Assembly: GCA_029204225.1 (NCBI GenBank) | Contig: CM055106.1 | Coordinates: 38,899,827 to 38,963,826 of the forward strand | Direction: 5' to 3' | Origin: Diphasiastrum complanatum | Lineage: Eukaryota > Streptophyta > Lycopodiopsida > Lycopodiales > Lycopodiaceae | DNA length: 64,000 nt | Shown: positions 11,657 to 23,574 of the stretch, in pieces | How the letters are laid out: the number at the start of each line of letters is the position of its first letter | Position numbering within the stretch: the stretch's first letter is position 1 | Notes under the pieces: generated by a model | Told to the model about the DNA's origin: nothing | The model's database searches: none | The model's input: the letters and a program-made list of their open reading frames with translations, nothing else | Program-made: the position numbers and the translations under genes

Positions 11657-12339
11657 TGTGAAAAATACAGTACTAAGGACCATAAATGGATCTTTGAATG
11701 ATCCACAAGGTTGATTTGTGCTTGTTAAACAATCTATTAGGTACTAGTCATCAAAAAATAAGATCTAGTTTAGCAACTTGATAGAAAACAAGTAGAGACA
11801 ATCAAATCATTGATCATAAACTGAAATCCAACTTCACACGTGTGAAAATGAGGCTGTAGTACGGCCTGTAGACAAAGTGTGCCAAAGCTTAGTTACATTG
11901 GAATCAATCACAATCACCATACATAGAGAGAGAATCCGAGTTTCTCCTTGAGGCTCCAAAAAGTTTCTATCTTCTTACTATGGAGATGAGAATGCATAGT
12001 AAAAGTCACTTCCTTTGAAAAGTTAGATGAAAATCTAGCATGTAGTAAGGAAGTAGACTCAACTTTCTTGCCCTAATGTGGAAACCCCAGCCTAGATCCC
12101 AAGAGTCATGCTTGGTAGGTGCTTGGTAGGTACAAATCTAATCATAAATCAAGGTCTAGATCCTACAAAGTCGGAATCACTACCAAATGGACACAACCAC
12201 TCCTCTTGACTCGTGGTAACCTACATTAGGTGTCGATTGACAAGTGGCACTTTGGCCATTCAAGTGTCTAACAGAAAATATTGACAAAATATACAATATT
12301 CTACATGGGTAGATTTGCCAATGTAGGCAATTTTTCACA
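11657..12339 (-). mobile_element. Solo copia LTR
   Basis: The stretch starts TGTGAAAAAT and ends ATTTTTCACA. It is closely similar over its length to the solo LTR at 49337-50027, and both carry TTCACACGTGTGAA or TCCACACGTGTGGA followed by a CTGTAGTACGGCCTGTAG string. Strand is set by the position of that palindrome relative to the LTR end in other elements. Flanking pentamers (GAATT and AACTT) are not identical, so the target duplication is lost or the copy arose by recombination between elements. No internal region adjoins it. Confidence 0.75.
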
Positions 12340-12382
12340 AACTTCATAAGAAAAGAAAGATCCTTGTGATACAATGGAAAAC

Positions 12383-12545
<163 letters not shown>

Positions 12546-13384
12546 AGTAAAGAGTGCTCATCGTTGACGGGCGATGGCAGACGATCTAGGTGGTGGCCGA
12601 TGATTTGGAAATTCAGTATATCGTTGTAGTGGGTTTCTTTCCTTGCCTAACCTGAATCCAAGATCTAGTCAATCTAGCATCAAAGAGACGGAGTTAGTTG
12701 TCACGCGGAGGTTCGATCCCATGAGAGCGATAGTATAGTTCAGATTTCAACATGAATGGAGGATCTAACACTAACATCCATTAACACTAAGCATTAACAC
12801 TACATCCATTAACTCTACTTCCATAACAATGATAGAAACTTACTCTTCTCTCTCTCCTTTTCTCTCTCACAAAAAGCATAAGAAATAGCAATCCCAATAA
12901 TGATCAAATCCAACAATTAGCAAATACAAAGAAAGCATGAGATCATATTCCAATATTTTTAAGAAATAGACATCATGTCATCTGATAATTCAGAAACCAA
13001 TACATGGGCATACACCAGGTTATCTAACATTGGCTCAAAGTCACTAAGTCTAACAACACTAACATGTCTCCAAACATATGCCACATCTCTGAGTAACATA
13101 TGTACATCTAATAGGAATCGATATTCTCTTGGCATAAAACATCTTCTCCTTTGTTGTTGGAATAAGAACTCTGCATAAGCTTCTATCAACCACGAAATGG
13201 AGTTGCGAGATACCTCATCACCGAAACAAAACAAATCCGTCAGGTCTCGCACAAAAGTCCTGTGATTTATGTAGATCTTTGACATTTGCAACAACACCAA
13301 GAATGTCAGAAAAAAAATGTACATACAACAACACATGATCTTAACAACATTGTGACAACTCTTTGTGTACAAAATTTGACAGAT
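12546..13384. other. No clear gene
   Basis: A minus-strand frame of 137 codons (12959-13372) is rich in aromatic and basic residues and includes RRRCFMPREYRFLLDVHMLL; I recognise no family. It lies downstream of, and in the same orientation as, the Helitron helicase fragments and may be part of that element. Otherwise nothing is supported. Confidence 0.35.
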
Positions 13385-13392
13385 TTTCTCTC

Positions 13393-14132
13393 CAAATCTA
13401 ACTCTAACTCTACCCTACATCCCAGATTCTAAGTCTAACTCCAATTCCAACTCTAACTGTACCTTTCATCTCGAAACCATAAACCAGCAACATCACTTCA
13501 AACCTACTACTACAACACTTTCGAATACACAATGTTCTGAGTATACCTCGCCACTCCATCCACATCTGTAAATTGATTGTCCTTGTCAATAATCAGCACA
13601 CGAACACTTGCTGCATTTCGCACTCTTGAAAGTGCAACATACAGCTGCCCATGACTAAACACAGGCCGAGGCAAATAGAATCCAATCATGTCCATAGTTT
13701 GCCCATGTGCTTTGTTTATTGTCATGGCAAATGCTGTTCTGATAGGAAACTGGACCCTCTGCAATTCAAACGGTATATTCGAATCACTTGGCACTATAGG
13801 GATACGTGGAATAAGAACTCTACTCCCTATATTCGTCCCGGTCACTATCTTTGCCTCTATGACCTGTCTACCCAATCTGGGGATGATCAATCTTGTGCCA
13901 TTGCACAATCTCTTGTGCGATGCTATCGATCGTAACAACATCACAATCATCCCAATCTTCAGCACCAACTTATGTGGAGGACACCCACTTGGTTGTAGGC
14001 TGTTCAAATACTCTATAGGGTGGACACTAGAGCCTCACACTCAAGAACACTATCGGCACTATAAAAGGTGAAAACGTCACCCGGAAGCTGCTCTACAGCC
14101 CTTGCATTGATCTCATCAACATCTTTGTTCAA
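13393..14132 (-). repeat. Tandem duplicate A of a Helitron helicase 3' end
   Basis: This segment is repeated at 14133-14902 with a constant offset of 771 bases across the coding part (13510 pairs with 14281, 14007 with 14778). Both copies start in a CTAACT-rich stretch and end at CATCTTTGTTCAA, where copy A runs straight into the start of copy B. The coding part in A (13510-14007, 165 codons, minus) ends PIF1-like with FAMTINKAHGQTMDMIGFYL and LYVALSRV. Copy B contains an additional 25-30 base internal repeat in its CTAACT-rich leader. Confidence 0.85.
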
Positions 14133-14280
14133 CTCTAACTCTAACTCTAACTCTACCCTACATCCCAAATGCTAAGTCTAACACCCTACATCCCAAATGC
14201 TAAGTCTAACTCCAATTCCAACTCTAACTGTACCTTGCATCTCGAAATCATAAACCAGCAACATCACTTCAAACCTACTA

Positions 14281-15357
14281 CTACAACACTTCCGAATACA
14301 CAATGTTCCGAGTGTACCTCGCCACTCCATCCACATCTATAAATTGATTGTCCTTGTCAATAATCAGCACACAAACACTTGCTGCATTTTGCACTCTCGA
14401 AAGTGCAACATACAACTGCCCATGACTAAACATAGGCCGAGGCAAATAGAATCCAATCGTGTCCATAGTTTGCCCCTGTGCTTTGTTTATTGTCATGGCT
14501 AATGCTGCTTTGATAGGAAACTGGACCCTCTGTAATTCAAACGGTATATTCGAATCACTTGGCACTATAGGGATACGTGGAATAAGGACTCTACTCCCTA
14601 TATTCTTCCCGGTCACTATCTCTGCCTCTATGACCTGTCTACCCAATCTGAGGATGATCAATCTTGTGCCATTGCACAATCCCTTGTGTGATGTTATCGA
14701 TCGTAACAACATCACAATCATCCCAATCTTCAGCACCAACTTATGTGGAGGACACTCACTTGGTTGCAGGCTATTCAAATACTCTATAGGGTGGACATTA
14801 GAGCCCTCACACTCAAGAACACTATCGGCACTATAAGGGTGAAAACGTCACCCGGAAGCTGCTGTACAACCCTCACATTGATCTCATCAACATCTTTGTT
14901 CAATGAGGTCAATATTGCACGACTCCTAAAAAACTCAACATCCTTAAAACGTCGCGCAACATCAGTAAATGTGAATGAAATCGATTCGCCCACATCACGC
15001 GTCCTTAGGCACATGCCTTCTAGTAGGGAAATCAGGTCCAAATCACGATGCACGAATCTGGGCTCACGACTATCTCCCACACTCAACAAATAATCTGCAA
15101 ACCTCAACTGCTCATCCTTATCGCCACCCTCCACGCCCATGACGCGCATGTTCTTTGTCAATTTATGCACCTCCATGTGTTTCCACAAACGCGAACACTT
15201 CAGCGAAGCATTGACAATCTGCGCCCAATTTTCCACGTGGCACCACTAGTAGAATCTGTCGAAAATCACCCCAAAAAACAACTGGAACTCCTTCAAATGG
15301 AGCGTCGATACTCAATATATCTCTTATATATCGATCTCTTAGATATTCAACATTCAA
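14281..15357 (-). pseudogene. Helitron PIF1-like helicase fragment
   Basis: Reading leftward, 15357-15163 gives an ATPase motif II-like VPVVFWGDFRQILLVV. 15236-14784 gives the middle of the helicase (LTKNMRV, then a long linker with LTSLNKDVDEINVRVVQQLPGD). 14778-14281 gives the C-terminal motifs (GMIVMLLRSI, CNGTRLII, IKAALAMTINKAQGQTMD, GQLYVALSRV). These are the hallmarks of Helitron-type Rep/helicase proteins. The Walker A part and the Rep (HUH) nuclease are absent, and frames change between segments. The element was truncated on the right at about 15337, where minisatellite DNA begins. A DNA unwinding role in rolling-circle transposition applies to the family, not to this broken copy. 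Confidence 0.8.
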
Positions 15358-15652
15358 CTGTATTCATGATGAGTATTCACAATAATCACATTCATTATTT
15401 GAAATATTCAATCGTATTTGTGGTATATTCGATCAAATTTTCAATATTAGCAATCAATATTCAAGAGTATTCACGATCAGTTTTCACAATATTCACGATC
15501 AGTATTCACAATAATCATGATCAGTTTTCACAATATTCACGATCAATATTCACAATAATCACGATCAGTATTCACAATAATCACAATTAGTATTCACAAT
15601 AATCACAATCAACATCTCAAAATATTCGCTCTCAATATTCGCAATTTTCATT
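15338..15652. repeat. Extra, displaced minisatellite block
   Basis: This block repeats the minisatellite region of arm 2 (about 17209-17590) in the same orientation and is fused on its right, within ...GCAATTTTCATTA, directly to the inner end of arm 2. It is not found at the corresponding end of arm 1. It is probably a recombination or replication-slippage product at the centre of the inverted repeat. Confidence 0.75.
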
Positions 15653-17164
15653 AGGTGATTTGAGAGTGGTCCAATCATTGATGAGCTTTGTTTCCACCTA
15701 TCTTGAATCTCGAGCCACGTTATGAGTGAGAGAGAACTTGTATTGACACTTAGTTTTTTGATAAGAGAGTAGCTCCAACACTTAGAAAAAAAATTTATGT
15801 TCTCTCTCTATTCGAGAGCAAAGCCTTGTATTTTTTTCTCTCTATGAGCAAAAGTATTTTACTTAGTTTTTTTCATCAAGTGTTCTCATACTATGTGAAT
15901 GATAGCTTTTGACTGTGGATGCATGCTTGTGTGCTCTTGCCTTGACATTGTCTAGCTAGATTGCTTGCATCAATCAAGAGATAGATTCATCTGCAATCAC
16001 ACACACCTTAGAAGATCAATCACATCATTGTGGAAGTCTCCACAAATGTGAAATTGTTGACATCTTGCCTATTCTACTCCTTTTTTAAGCATCTTAAAAT
16101 GCAAAAAGTTCATGTGTTTTTTTCCACATGCCTGTGCTACGCTTTCCACCCATCGCGTCATGCATCAGGTGTATGGTTGCCACGTCGCACGTCCAGAGTC
16201 GCACTCCTAGATTGGTCAATCAGACTCAAAGTGCTTGTTATGTTTCATAAAATACACGTGAAACACGAACAGTGTGGTATTGTACCACAAAGGCCTTGCC
16301 ATGTCATGTTGTTATAAAATTAATTGATGTATGTGATAAAGTTTTAAAATGTATACAAAATTATGTTAAATGTTTTGATTTTTTAATAGAACCATAATCT
16401 TCATAAGTTTGTATTTTATAACAAGAAATTTGACGTCAGTTTGTTTTAAGGTTTGAATAGACATTGAAAACCTTAATAGATAATAATAAAGCTCAATACA
16501 AGCACTAGAAAGTTAAATTTCTAATGATACAACTTATCACTTTTTCTCTTTTAGAAGATGAGTTTGAGCTTTAACTGAAATTTCTAGATTTTCCATATGT
16601 AGTTGTACTATCCCAATTCTCATACTTCACCTAGATTTGAGGACAAATAAACCACGTCTGGTATTGGAATGCATGTCATATACTGAATTGCTTGATCTCA
16701 AAATGAAACACGTTGCACTAGCTACTTTTCTTGATTCTTGACTATTTTTGTTCATTCGATAAGATGCTTTAGCGTGTACTCAACTTAGCTTGTCAATTTT
16801 ATTACACTTTTTTGAAAACTTATTAATACTTTGGCTTTGAAGTTGTTGAAGAAGGTGACCTTTTCAAGTTCTTAGTGATTGTGGTATTTAGAAATTTCTT
16901 GTCAGTTGCCACATAATTGTCTTCACTCAAATCTACAAACAATTTCATCATTAATCAAGATTAAAAATCACAATCTTTATTCTGAATAATCACATTTTAG
17001 TATCAATTTCTTTTGAAAATTTTGCAATAAGTAATTACAAATAGTATTTGAAACCAAAATACATATTTATTAGTATTCAGAGTTTTCATGATTGGTTATT
17101 CAAGTATTCATGATTAGTATTCAAGACTATTCATGAATTGTATTCAAGAGTGTCGACAATAATC

Positions 17165-17650
17165 ACGATCATTATTCAAAATTGAAACGATCAATAATCA
17201 AAGTATTAACGATCAATATTCAACATTCAACTGTATTCATGATTAGTATTCACAATAATAACATTCATTATTTGAAATATTTAATCGTATTTGTAGTATA
17301 TTCGATCAAATTCTCAATATTAGCAATCAATATTCAAGAGTATTCACGATCCGTTTTCACAATATTCACGATCAGTATTCACAATAATCACGATCAGTTT
17401 TCACAATATTCACGATCAGTATTCACAATAATCACGATCAGTATTCACAATAATCACAATCAGTATTCACAATAATCACAATCAACATCTCAAAATATTC
17501 GCACTCAATATTCGCAATTTTCATTATCAGTATTCACAATAATCACGATCAACATCTCAAAATATTCGCTCTCAATATTCGCAATTTTCATTATCAGTAT
17601 TCACAATAATCACGATCATCATCTCAAAATATTTGTTCTCAATATTTACA
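17165..17650. repeat. 22-bp minisatellite (arm 2)
   Basis: Mirror of 1741-2250: alternating 22-base units around ACAATAATCACGATCAGTAT and ACAATATTCACGATCAGTTT, then a larger unit with CATCTCAAAATATTCGCTCT repeated near 17485, 17550 and 17620. Confidence 0.85.
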
Positions 17651-18036
17651 ATTTTAGATCATCGCCAATAATCAATTAGGCATTGAGTGAAAAAGTTGAC
17701 CAATTCTTCATCCAATATAGAAGACATTTTACATGTCTTGCGAAAGAAAACACAATCACAGAAGATCAACTATTACTTGTGGCAACTTATTAATTCGTTA
17801 TATCTTTCACAAAAAATCTAATAAGTACAATTGTCTACGTTAAACAAAACAATCACCAATCATTCATCTCTCGATGTTGTATAGTTGATGAAGGAAATAT
17901 CCATCTTTAGATTGGACAAGCATAGTCGTCTTTAGCTTTTCAAGATCTAAGGAATAAGATAAATTTTCTAACAAAAACAATATTTTGTGCTTCAAATTAT
18001 CACACATAATCTCACCATTGGCACAAACAAATAATG

Positions 18037-18038
18037 CG

Positions 18039-18108
<70 letters not shown>
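18037..18108. repeat. (GT)n microsatellite in arm 2
   Basis: A GT tract of more than 70 bases, against about 31 bases at the mirror position in arm 1. Confidence 0.95.
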
Positions 18109-18109
<1 letters not shown>

Positions 18110-19290
18110 GCATTACACATGGGTGATGCAATTTGCTACAAAGTATGTAGTTTTGAATGTTCGATCACAGCTTTTGCTTTTTGGGTCTCATCGTGTGTGT
18201 GTAAGCATTACACATGGGTGATGCAATTTGCTACAAAGTATGCAGTTTTGAATGTTAGATCACAACTTTTGCTTTTTGGGCCTCATCGATCATGCATTGT
18301 TTGCATGCGCCCTTTATAGGAATTTTTGAGTGACAACTAATGCATGTTAGTTGGGCCCTCAACAAAGGTTCCAACCTTTAAAGTTTAGACAATCACCAAA
18401 GAATATCAATCTATGTTGACTTTTTGCCAAACTCCATTGATCGACCTCAACACATAGTACTATTGCCTTTGCAAGGCAAGGCCAAAAATCAACATAGGTA
18501 CTTTAGGTGAGGTAAAGCTCTCTGTTGTGAGGGCTTTATGCCCTTGGTTGGGCAGGTGATCTCAAAGGCATAAAGCACTCCCCTAGCAAGGCTTTACCTT
18601 ATAATTAACAAGGCTTAAATCCTATGAACTTGTAAATTAATCATCTGCTTGTGCTTGTATCTTCTACCTCAACGGGAACATTATATGCACCTTAACCATC
18701 ACAAGTGAAAATCTATTGAAAGAAAAACGCATAAATCACATAAACGTATTCATCAAGTTCAACCACATTACAAAAAGAGTATCTCTATGGAATATATACA
18801 ATTTTTTTATGATGCACTCACTTACTGTCAATCATAGTTTTTTGTATCTTTGACTGCACGCAACAAGCTCGGAAGAGCTCCTCCTTTCAGGATAGATGAA
18901 ATTATTATGTTGCTTTCGTCCACAAGTGTGCTCTTTATTAAGTTACATGATACAGTCATTTTTGTTTAACACTTATCACTATTTTTCTTTAAGCAACAGT
19001 AGCGAAAGTTTCTCAAATCATTTTCATTGTTGATGCTGTTGTTGCTGTTGTCGCTGTCTGCGCATTCTTGCACCCCAAGACTCCGAACTTTCGGTTGCCT
19101 TAACTGTAGATGTCTTCTTTAAAATCGCTAACTGGTCCTCTCATCATAGCTTCCAATTCAGCTACTTTTCCTGGCATAGAATATCACATGAAGTTGGATT
19201 ACGCTTCTTTAAGTATAAAAGAAAGATCAAACATTTTAGTATTAAGATAGCAATAAACACAAACTTGACACCCAAGATAATGTACTTGTC

Positions 19291-19590
19291 TCATCTAGGA
19301 TCCACCCTCTGGAGGAACACAAGTGGTTGGTCATCACTCGCTCTATTGTTTGGCATTTTTTTTCTTGGATTAGACATGGTTTCATATGCTTCCTGCAGGG
19401 CTATGAACCGCCTCATGCATTCTTCGGCTTCCTCGGGATTGCACACATCCAGGTGGTGTCTCATGGCCATTTGCCTATGTACTGCTTTTATGTCTGGCAA
19501 AGCCACGTCCTTGCTAAGGCCCAATACCTGGTAAAGATTAGGAACATCAGCAACAACGCACCAAGCACCACATTCACATGTCTTTACTTT
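19291..19590 (-). pseudogene. Captured J-domain (DnaJ) gene fragment
   Basis: Reading leftward the frame gives CGAWCVVADVPNLYQVLGL, then SKDVALPDIKAVHRQMAMRH, HLDVCNPEEAEECMRRF, IALQEAYETMSNPRKK and a tail ending at a stop at 19291. This has the layout of a J-domain: helix I (NLYQVLGL), helix II (IKAVHRQMAMRHH), loop, helix III (RRFIALQEAYETMSNP). It is closest in style to the short plant chloroplast DnaJ proteins. The diagnostic HPD tripeptide, needed to stimulate the Hsp70 ATPase, reads HLD. It sits only in arm 2, in a block absent from arm 1, so it was either captured into arm 2 or deleted from arm 1. The 5' and 3' parts of the source gene are missing and no intron is obvious. Confidence 0.7.
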
Positions 19591-20014
19591 CTAAAGCACC
19601 ATTCATGCATAGTAAAGCACTCATGTCTTTGTTTTTTTGGCCTTATGTATGTGCATTGTTCAAAAAAGCCCTTATGTTTGCATGAGTTCCAATGAACTTT
19701 TTAATGGGAATAGATGCATGTTAGTTTAGCCCTCATGCAAAGTTCAGGCCTTAAAAGTTTAGGCCAACCAACCATTTAGTTTCAAACTCCATTGACCAAC
19801 CTCACCACATAATATTGCATTTGCAATGCAATGCGAAGAAGTCAAAAGTACCCATTATGCAATGGAAGGTGCAAAGCACTTTTACCAGGCAAAAGGCCCT
19901 CTACCACGCACCTTTCATAATACTATTATAATCCAAGCTGGTTTGCTTCCCATCTAAAGAAGAAACTTTGGTCTAGGTTCAGATCCCCTTGGAAACCAAG
20001 ATGCATAACTCCCT

Positions 20015-20128
20015 AATATATAGTTTCATCACATTTCTCATTCCTTTCATCACATTTTTCATTCCTTCCTTTAGGTTGTGAAATAAGTATATGAAGCAAC
20101 GGACGGAAGGGAGATAAAAAGATCTGTG
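20015..20128 (+). promoter_or_regulatory. Upstream region of the DJ-1-like gene, with a short direct repeat
   Basis: The gene's ATG is only 114 bases from the outermost base of arm 2 that can be compared with arm 1. The stretch contains a 22-base direct repeat (CATCACATTTCTCATTCCTT-type at about 20030-20073) and a TATA-like AAGTATATGAAG near 20085. Whether the inverted repeat includes the promoter cannot be tested, because arm 1 leaves the window here. Confidence 0.35.
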
Positions 20129-21127
20129 ATGATGGCAGGAAAGAAGCTGGAGATCGCTATTCCAATCTTCCACGATCTGACAGCTCTGGACGCCATAGGC
20201 CCTTATGAGGTGTTGCAGTTGCTGCCCAATGCCCAAATCAAGTTCGTGAGCCACAAACCAGGACTTCTGCGAGCTTGCCGGGGATCCTTATCTCTCCAAG
20301 CAACTGCTTCCTTTGAGGAAGTGCCCAATCCTCAGGTGGTGCTGGTTCCTGGAGGCCCCGGCTCCAGGGCTCTCATGCAGGATCAGGTTCTTCTTGACTG
20401 GCTTCGAAAGGTAAAACAGTTTCTGTCCTCTGGGCCCACTGTTCCGGTCTGCTTCTGCTTTACATCATAGACGTATGTGCTTTTTGACTTGCAGTTGTAT
20501 GATATGTTCACACTTCTGCTTTACATTATTTTTTTATTTAATTTGCAATTTTATGATATGTTCATATTTATGCATTGATGTGTTTGGACTTGCAATTGTG
20601 TGACGTGTGAATGCCTCAGGTACATGATACAACGCTGTTCACAACATCCGTTTGCACTGGATCTCATCTGTTAGCTGCAGCAGGTATTTTGAGGGGACTA
20701 GAAGCAACTACTCACTGGAACACGTATGACGTGCTTTCTCAGTACGGAGCCAAACCCGTTGCAAAGAGGGTTGTCCGGCAGGTTTGAACTTCTGAACGTC
20801 ATTCTTTCTGCCCCTCGCACCGTTGATCATGCCCTAATTTTCTGCGATCTGCTTGTTGTAGTGGGCGCTTATGAGTTTGACTTCTGTGTTTTGACCCAAT
20901 TCAAGGGCAAGATCCTCACGGCAGCAGGAGTATCTTCAGGGATCGACATGGCGCTTGAGCTGGCAGCTTTAATCGCGGACGAGACCACTGCTAAAGTTAT
21001 TCAGCTGCTGATAGAGTACGATCCACAGCCTCCCTTCGACACTGGCTCTGTGAGCAAGGCAGGACCAGAATTGACTGCTCGCACCATTGAATTCGTGAAG
21101 AAAATAGTACCCATCACTGATTTGTAG
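20129..21127 (+). CDS. DJ-1/PfpI family protein, isonitrile hydratase-like, three exons
   Basis: Exons 20129-20410, 20620-20781 and 20906-21127 join in phase 0 across GT-AG introns (209 and 124 bases) to give 221 residues, close to the usual size of the single-domain isonitrile hydratase (InhA) group. The N-terminus gives KLEIAIPIFHDLTALDAIGP with Asp21 and, after it, YEVL with Glu27. Then come VPGGPGSRALMQ (about 76-87), the nucleophile elbow TTSVCTGSHLLAAAG with Cys106 and Thr107, ATTHW, and a C-terminal AAGVSSGIDMALELAALIA followed by EYDPQPPFDTGS. In bacterial InhA an Asp, a Cys and the following Thr at equivalent places hydrate isonitriles to N-substituted formamides, so that chemistry is a reasonable inference. 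Other class I amidotransferase-like activities remain possible. The start is the first ATG, followed by a second. It reads as intact and is probably expressed; it is GC-richer than its surroundings. Plant DJ-1 proteins of the DJ1A-F type are tandem double-domain proteins, so this single-domain form is a different lineage. Confidence 0.85.
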
Positions 21128-22080
21128 GCTTCAACTCCAGCTTAATAAGTAATAAGATCCATCCTTGATATGAACGAATTAGCTGCTGATGAGTAGAGCT
21201 GATGCTCACATCCTAAGTGTATTTGTCTTTCTTTTCCATGCGATGTGGTATGAAGAGTGATCTTCTTAGATGGTATGAAGAACATCAGCTTTGTGGGTTG
21301 TTACCCAAATATTTCGAATTGCACTTAAAGTACGGTGAATCTACTCCTTGTTAGGAACTATATTGAAAAATAATGAATCATTCAAAATGATGTTGATCTG
21401 TTCAAAAGGGTAAAATTCGGCCGCTGTTGGGAGTGAGCAATTTATTCTAAGGTCTTATTCTTGACACACTTTGAAAAAACACCAGGAATTGATATCATAA
21501 ACTTGTTGGTTGGGTGATAGTTTATTTTGTTACACATTTAAGCTACTTTGCACCTGCGTCGGTTTATGCACAATGTATATATTGCACTAGCATCAGTTTA
21601 TGCACAATACATACACTCTAGATTCATGGGAAGGCCAAGGTAAAGTTGGAGCACAAGGCTCCTATTTCCCAGCAAGTGGGATTTGAGCCCTTGTCAAGCA
21701 TAATGCATTGCTCTAATCCAATTAAACTATTGTGATTCGGATGCTCTTTACCAAGCTTCCCCAAACTCCCCTTGCCTCCTCTTCACACCAAAATTTTGTT
21801 GAAGAGTAATGCCTATGTTACCGCTTTCGCTAAGCATTAATTATGTTGTAATTTGTACATAACTCATGGGGCATGTTATTAATTAAATACATGAGACCCC
21901 CCTTTTGTAAGTTGAGTAAATTAGTGCAAGTGGCCCATTTGGCCAGGTAGCTCACTCATATGGTTAACTTCTAGACTTTCCATGCGTGTTATTGAGGTGC
22001 TTGCTCGCAAGGGATTTGGAAGACCCACGGCCTCCTCTATATCTCTCTAGCCATTCATTTTCTCTTCTAACTTTTGGGGT
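21128..22080. other. 3' flank of the DJ-1-like gene; no gene seen
   Basis: Short GTTTATGCACAAT-type strings occur twice near 21560-21605, as also near 8400. Nothing else is supported. Confidence 0.4.
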
Positions 22081-22086
22081 TTTGAG

Positions 22087-22314
22087 GTGCTTATGCAATT
22101 CCCATCTACACCTAGAGATGAGCCCCTAGATAGGACAAACCTTCCTACTAAGAGGCCTCGAAAGCAAAAAGTCCCTAAGAGGGCTTTGAGGAGAAAAATT
22201 GATGCTCCAAAAAAAATTAGGCAGGTAAATATCCAGTTTTTTTCTTCCGAGCACAATGTAAATAATGCGGCCCTTGATGCAATTGTATATACAGATTTTG
22301 GACAATCCAATTAA
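22087..22314 (+). other. Possible small coding remnant
   Basis: A 75-codon frame begins MLMQFPSTPRDEPLDRTNLP and continues with a very basic stretch (KRPRKQKVPKRALRRK). It could be the remains of a nucleic-acid binding or retroelement protein. No family is recognised. Confidence 0.2.
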
Positions 22315-23550
22315 TCATGTAGATACTACTATTCCTACACCTCTTCTCTCCTCCGCCTATTAATTTTGCATCTTATATAAATTCTGAAGACTATTTGAAA
22401 TTTGAGAAAGATATATCTGATATCGTTGATAGAATAGAAATGCCATTTTGTTTCAGATTAGAGTAACTTAGCATAAATTACAGAATCCCTGATTGCTTGG
22501 ATCTCAAGAACAGACGGGCTTTTATCAGTGATCATGTGATAGAGTCTGGTTTTCATCTCCTTCAATTTGACATTAGGGACTCAAGAAGAGAAGTCCACCT
22601 GCTCTTAGCAATTTGTTCTTGCAGTCCATTAAGGATGACAACGACACGTTGGCCCAATGTTTGTTTAGTGGATGCACACTAGTAATCAAATACATGCTTG
22701 TGCCCTTCATACCAAGTAAGATAGTTTATTTGCTTCTTGCTATTAATAGCTTTATGGCATCCAATTTGAAATAATTTCTCAATCATGCATCTAATATACT
22801 GTCTATTTTATTTTGCAATGATCGCTGGAGCTTGAACCTACTCTTTGTCAAGAGAACTGTAGATAATGTAATTAAACTTTTTTGTGTAAAGATGAATTCG
22901 GCCAGTAATACTCATAAGGATATTGATTCTCGATTTCTATCATAGGGATTTTTGGATCAAGAGGGGTCTAAATGATTTGTACGGAATTCAGTGCTTAGAC
23001 ACGTGTGAGATCGGTCCACTTTGACTTAGTGGTGCATTTCCAAGGTTGATCCAAAATTGGAGTATGATACCTTGCAGGAAGCTAGTGAACTCTAGTTTGT
23101 GTTGCAATGTGTTTCAACTCTAGTGGAAGTTATAACCATTTGAATCAAGATAGGTAGGGCACCTAACCTAGTTGGACACATCAAGTTTGACTCACATATA
23201 GCTTATTTGATCAAAAAAATCATGTTCTAGCTTGCCAATTTTGTCTAGGTGTGATTTTGTGTCCATGGCCACATAGATTCATTCAAATCAAATAGATTTG
23301 AGTCTTTTGTGGTGTCTTTGAGCTCTTCACACGTGCCAAGAAGGAGGATCAAAATCTTGTTCTGCTTCATTCTTGAAGTGGAGCTAGATCTAGATTTAGT
23401 AAGATTGTCATAGCTATCTGCTCTCAAGATTGTTGCAAGAACACTTCTAGATTACTCACTCTTAGGAATCAAATCTTCCAAAGCTATCAAAGGAGTGATG
23501 AGAGTGCCTCAAATTTTTTCATGAGAGTAAAAAATCTTCATAGAGAGCTT
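22315..23550. other. No recognisable feature
   Basis: AT-rich unique sequence. Its right part may be the 5' leader of the copia gag remnant that follows, but no LTR end or primer-binding site is visible. Confidence 0.4.
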
Positions 23551-23574
23551 GCATGCATAGTTCGAGTCATCTTA

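Larger units (their letters stand above)
15653..20014. repeat. Right arm of the large inverted repeat (arm 2)
   Basis: Reverse-complement partner of 1-3716. Collinear landmarks are the conserved 95-codon frame (16030-16317), the minisatellite (17165-17650), a GT tract (about 18037-18108), an 88-bp tandem pair and a terminal 70 bases identical to the window start. The segment at about 15800-16060 resembles the LTR at 62500-62790 (shared CTCTCTCTA...CGAGAGCAA, GTGCTCTTGCCTT and ATC(T)TTAG(G/A)AGATCAA strings), so the arm appears LTR-derived. Relative to arm 1 it holds an extra block at about 19213-19795 with a J-domain gene fragment. Confidence 0.9.

Noticed and set aside
13385-14220. Interstitial telomere array
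   Set aside because: The CTAACT runs are hexameric and short and are tied to the Helitron duplication. They do not contain CCCTAAA runs.
17182-17475. 97-codon frame rich in Ile, His and Asn
   Set aside because: It is a translation of the 22-bp minisatellite. The same holds for frames at 1858-2196, 15048-15590 and 41702-41929.
20726-21127. A separate 133-codon gene start inside the DJ-1-like locus
   Set aside because: It reads exon 2 in the wrong frame and then the second intron before entering exon 3. The spliced model explains the conserved residues better.
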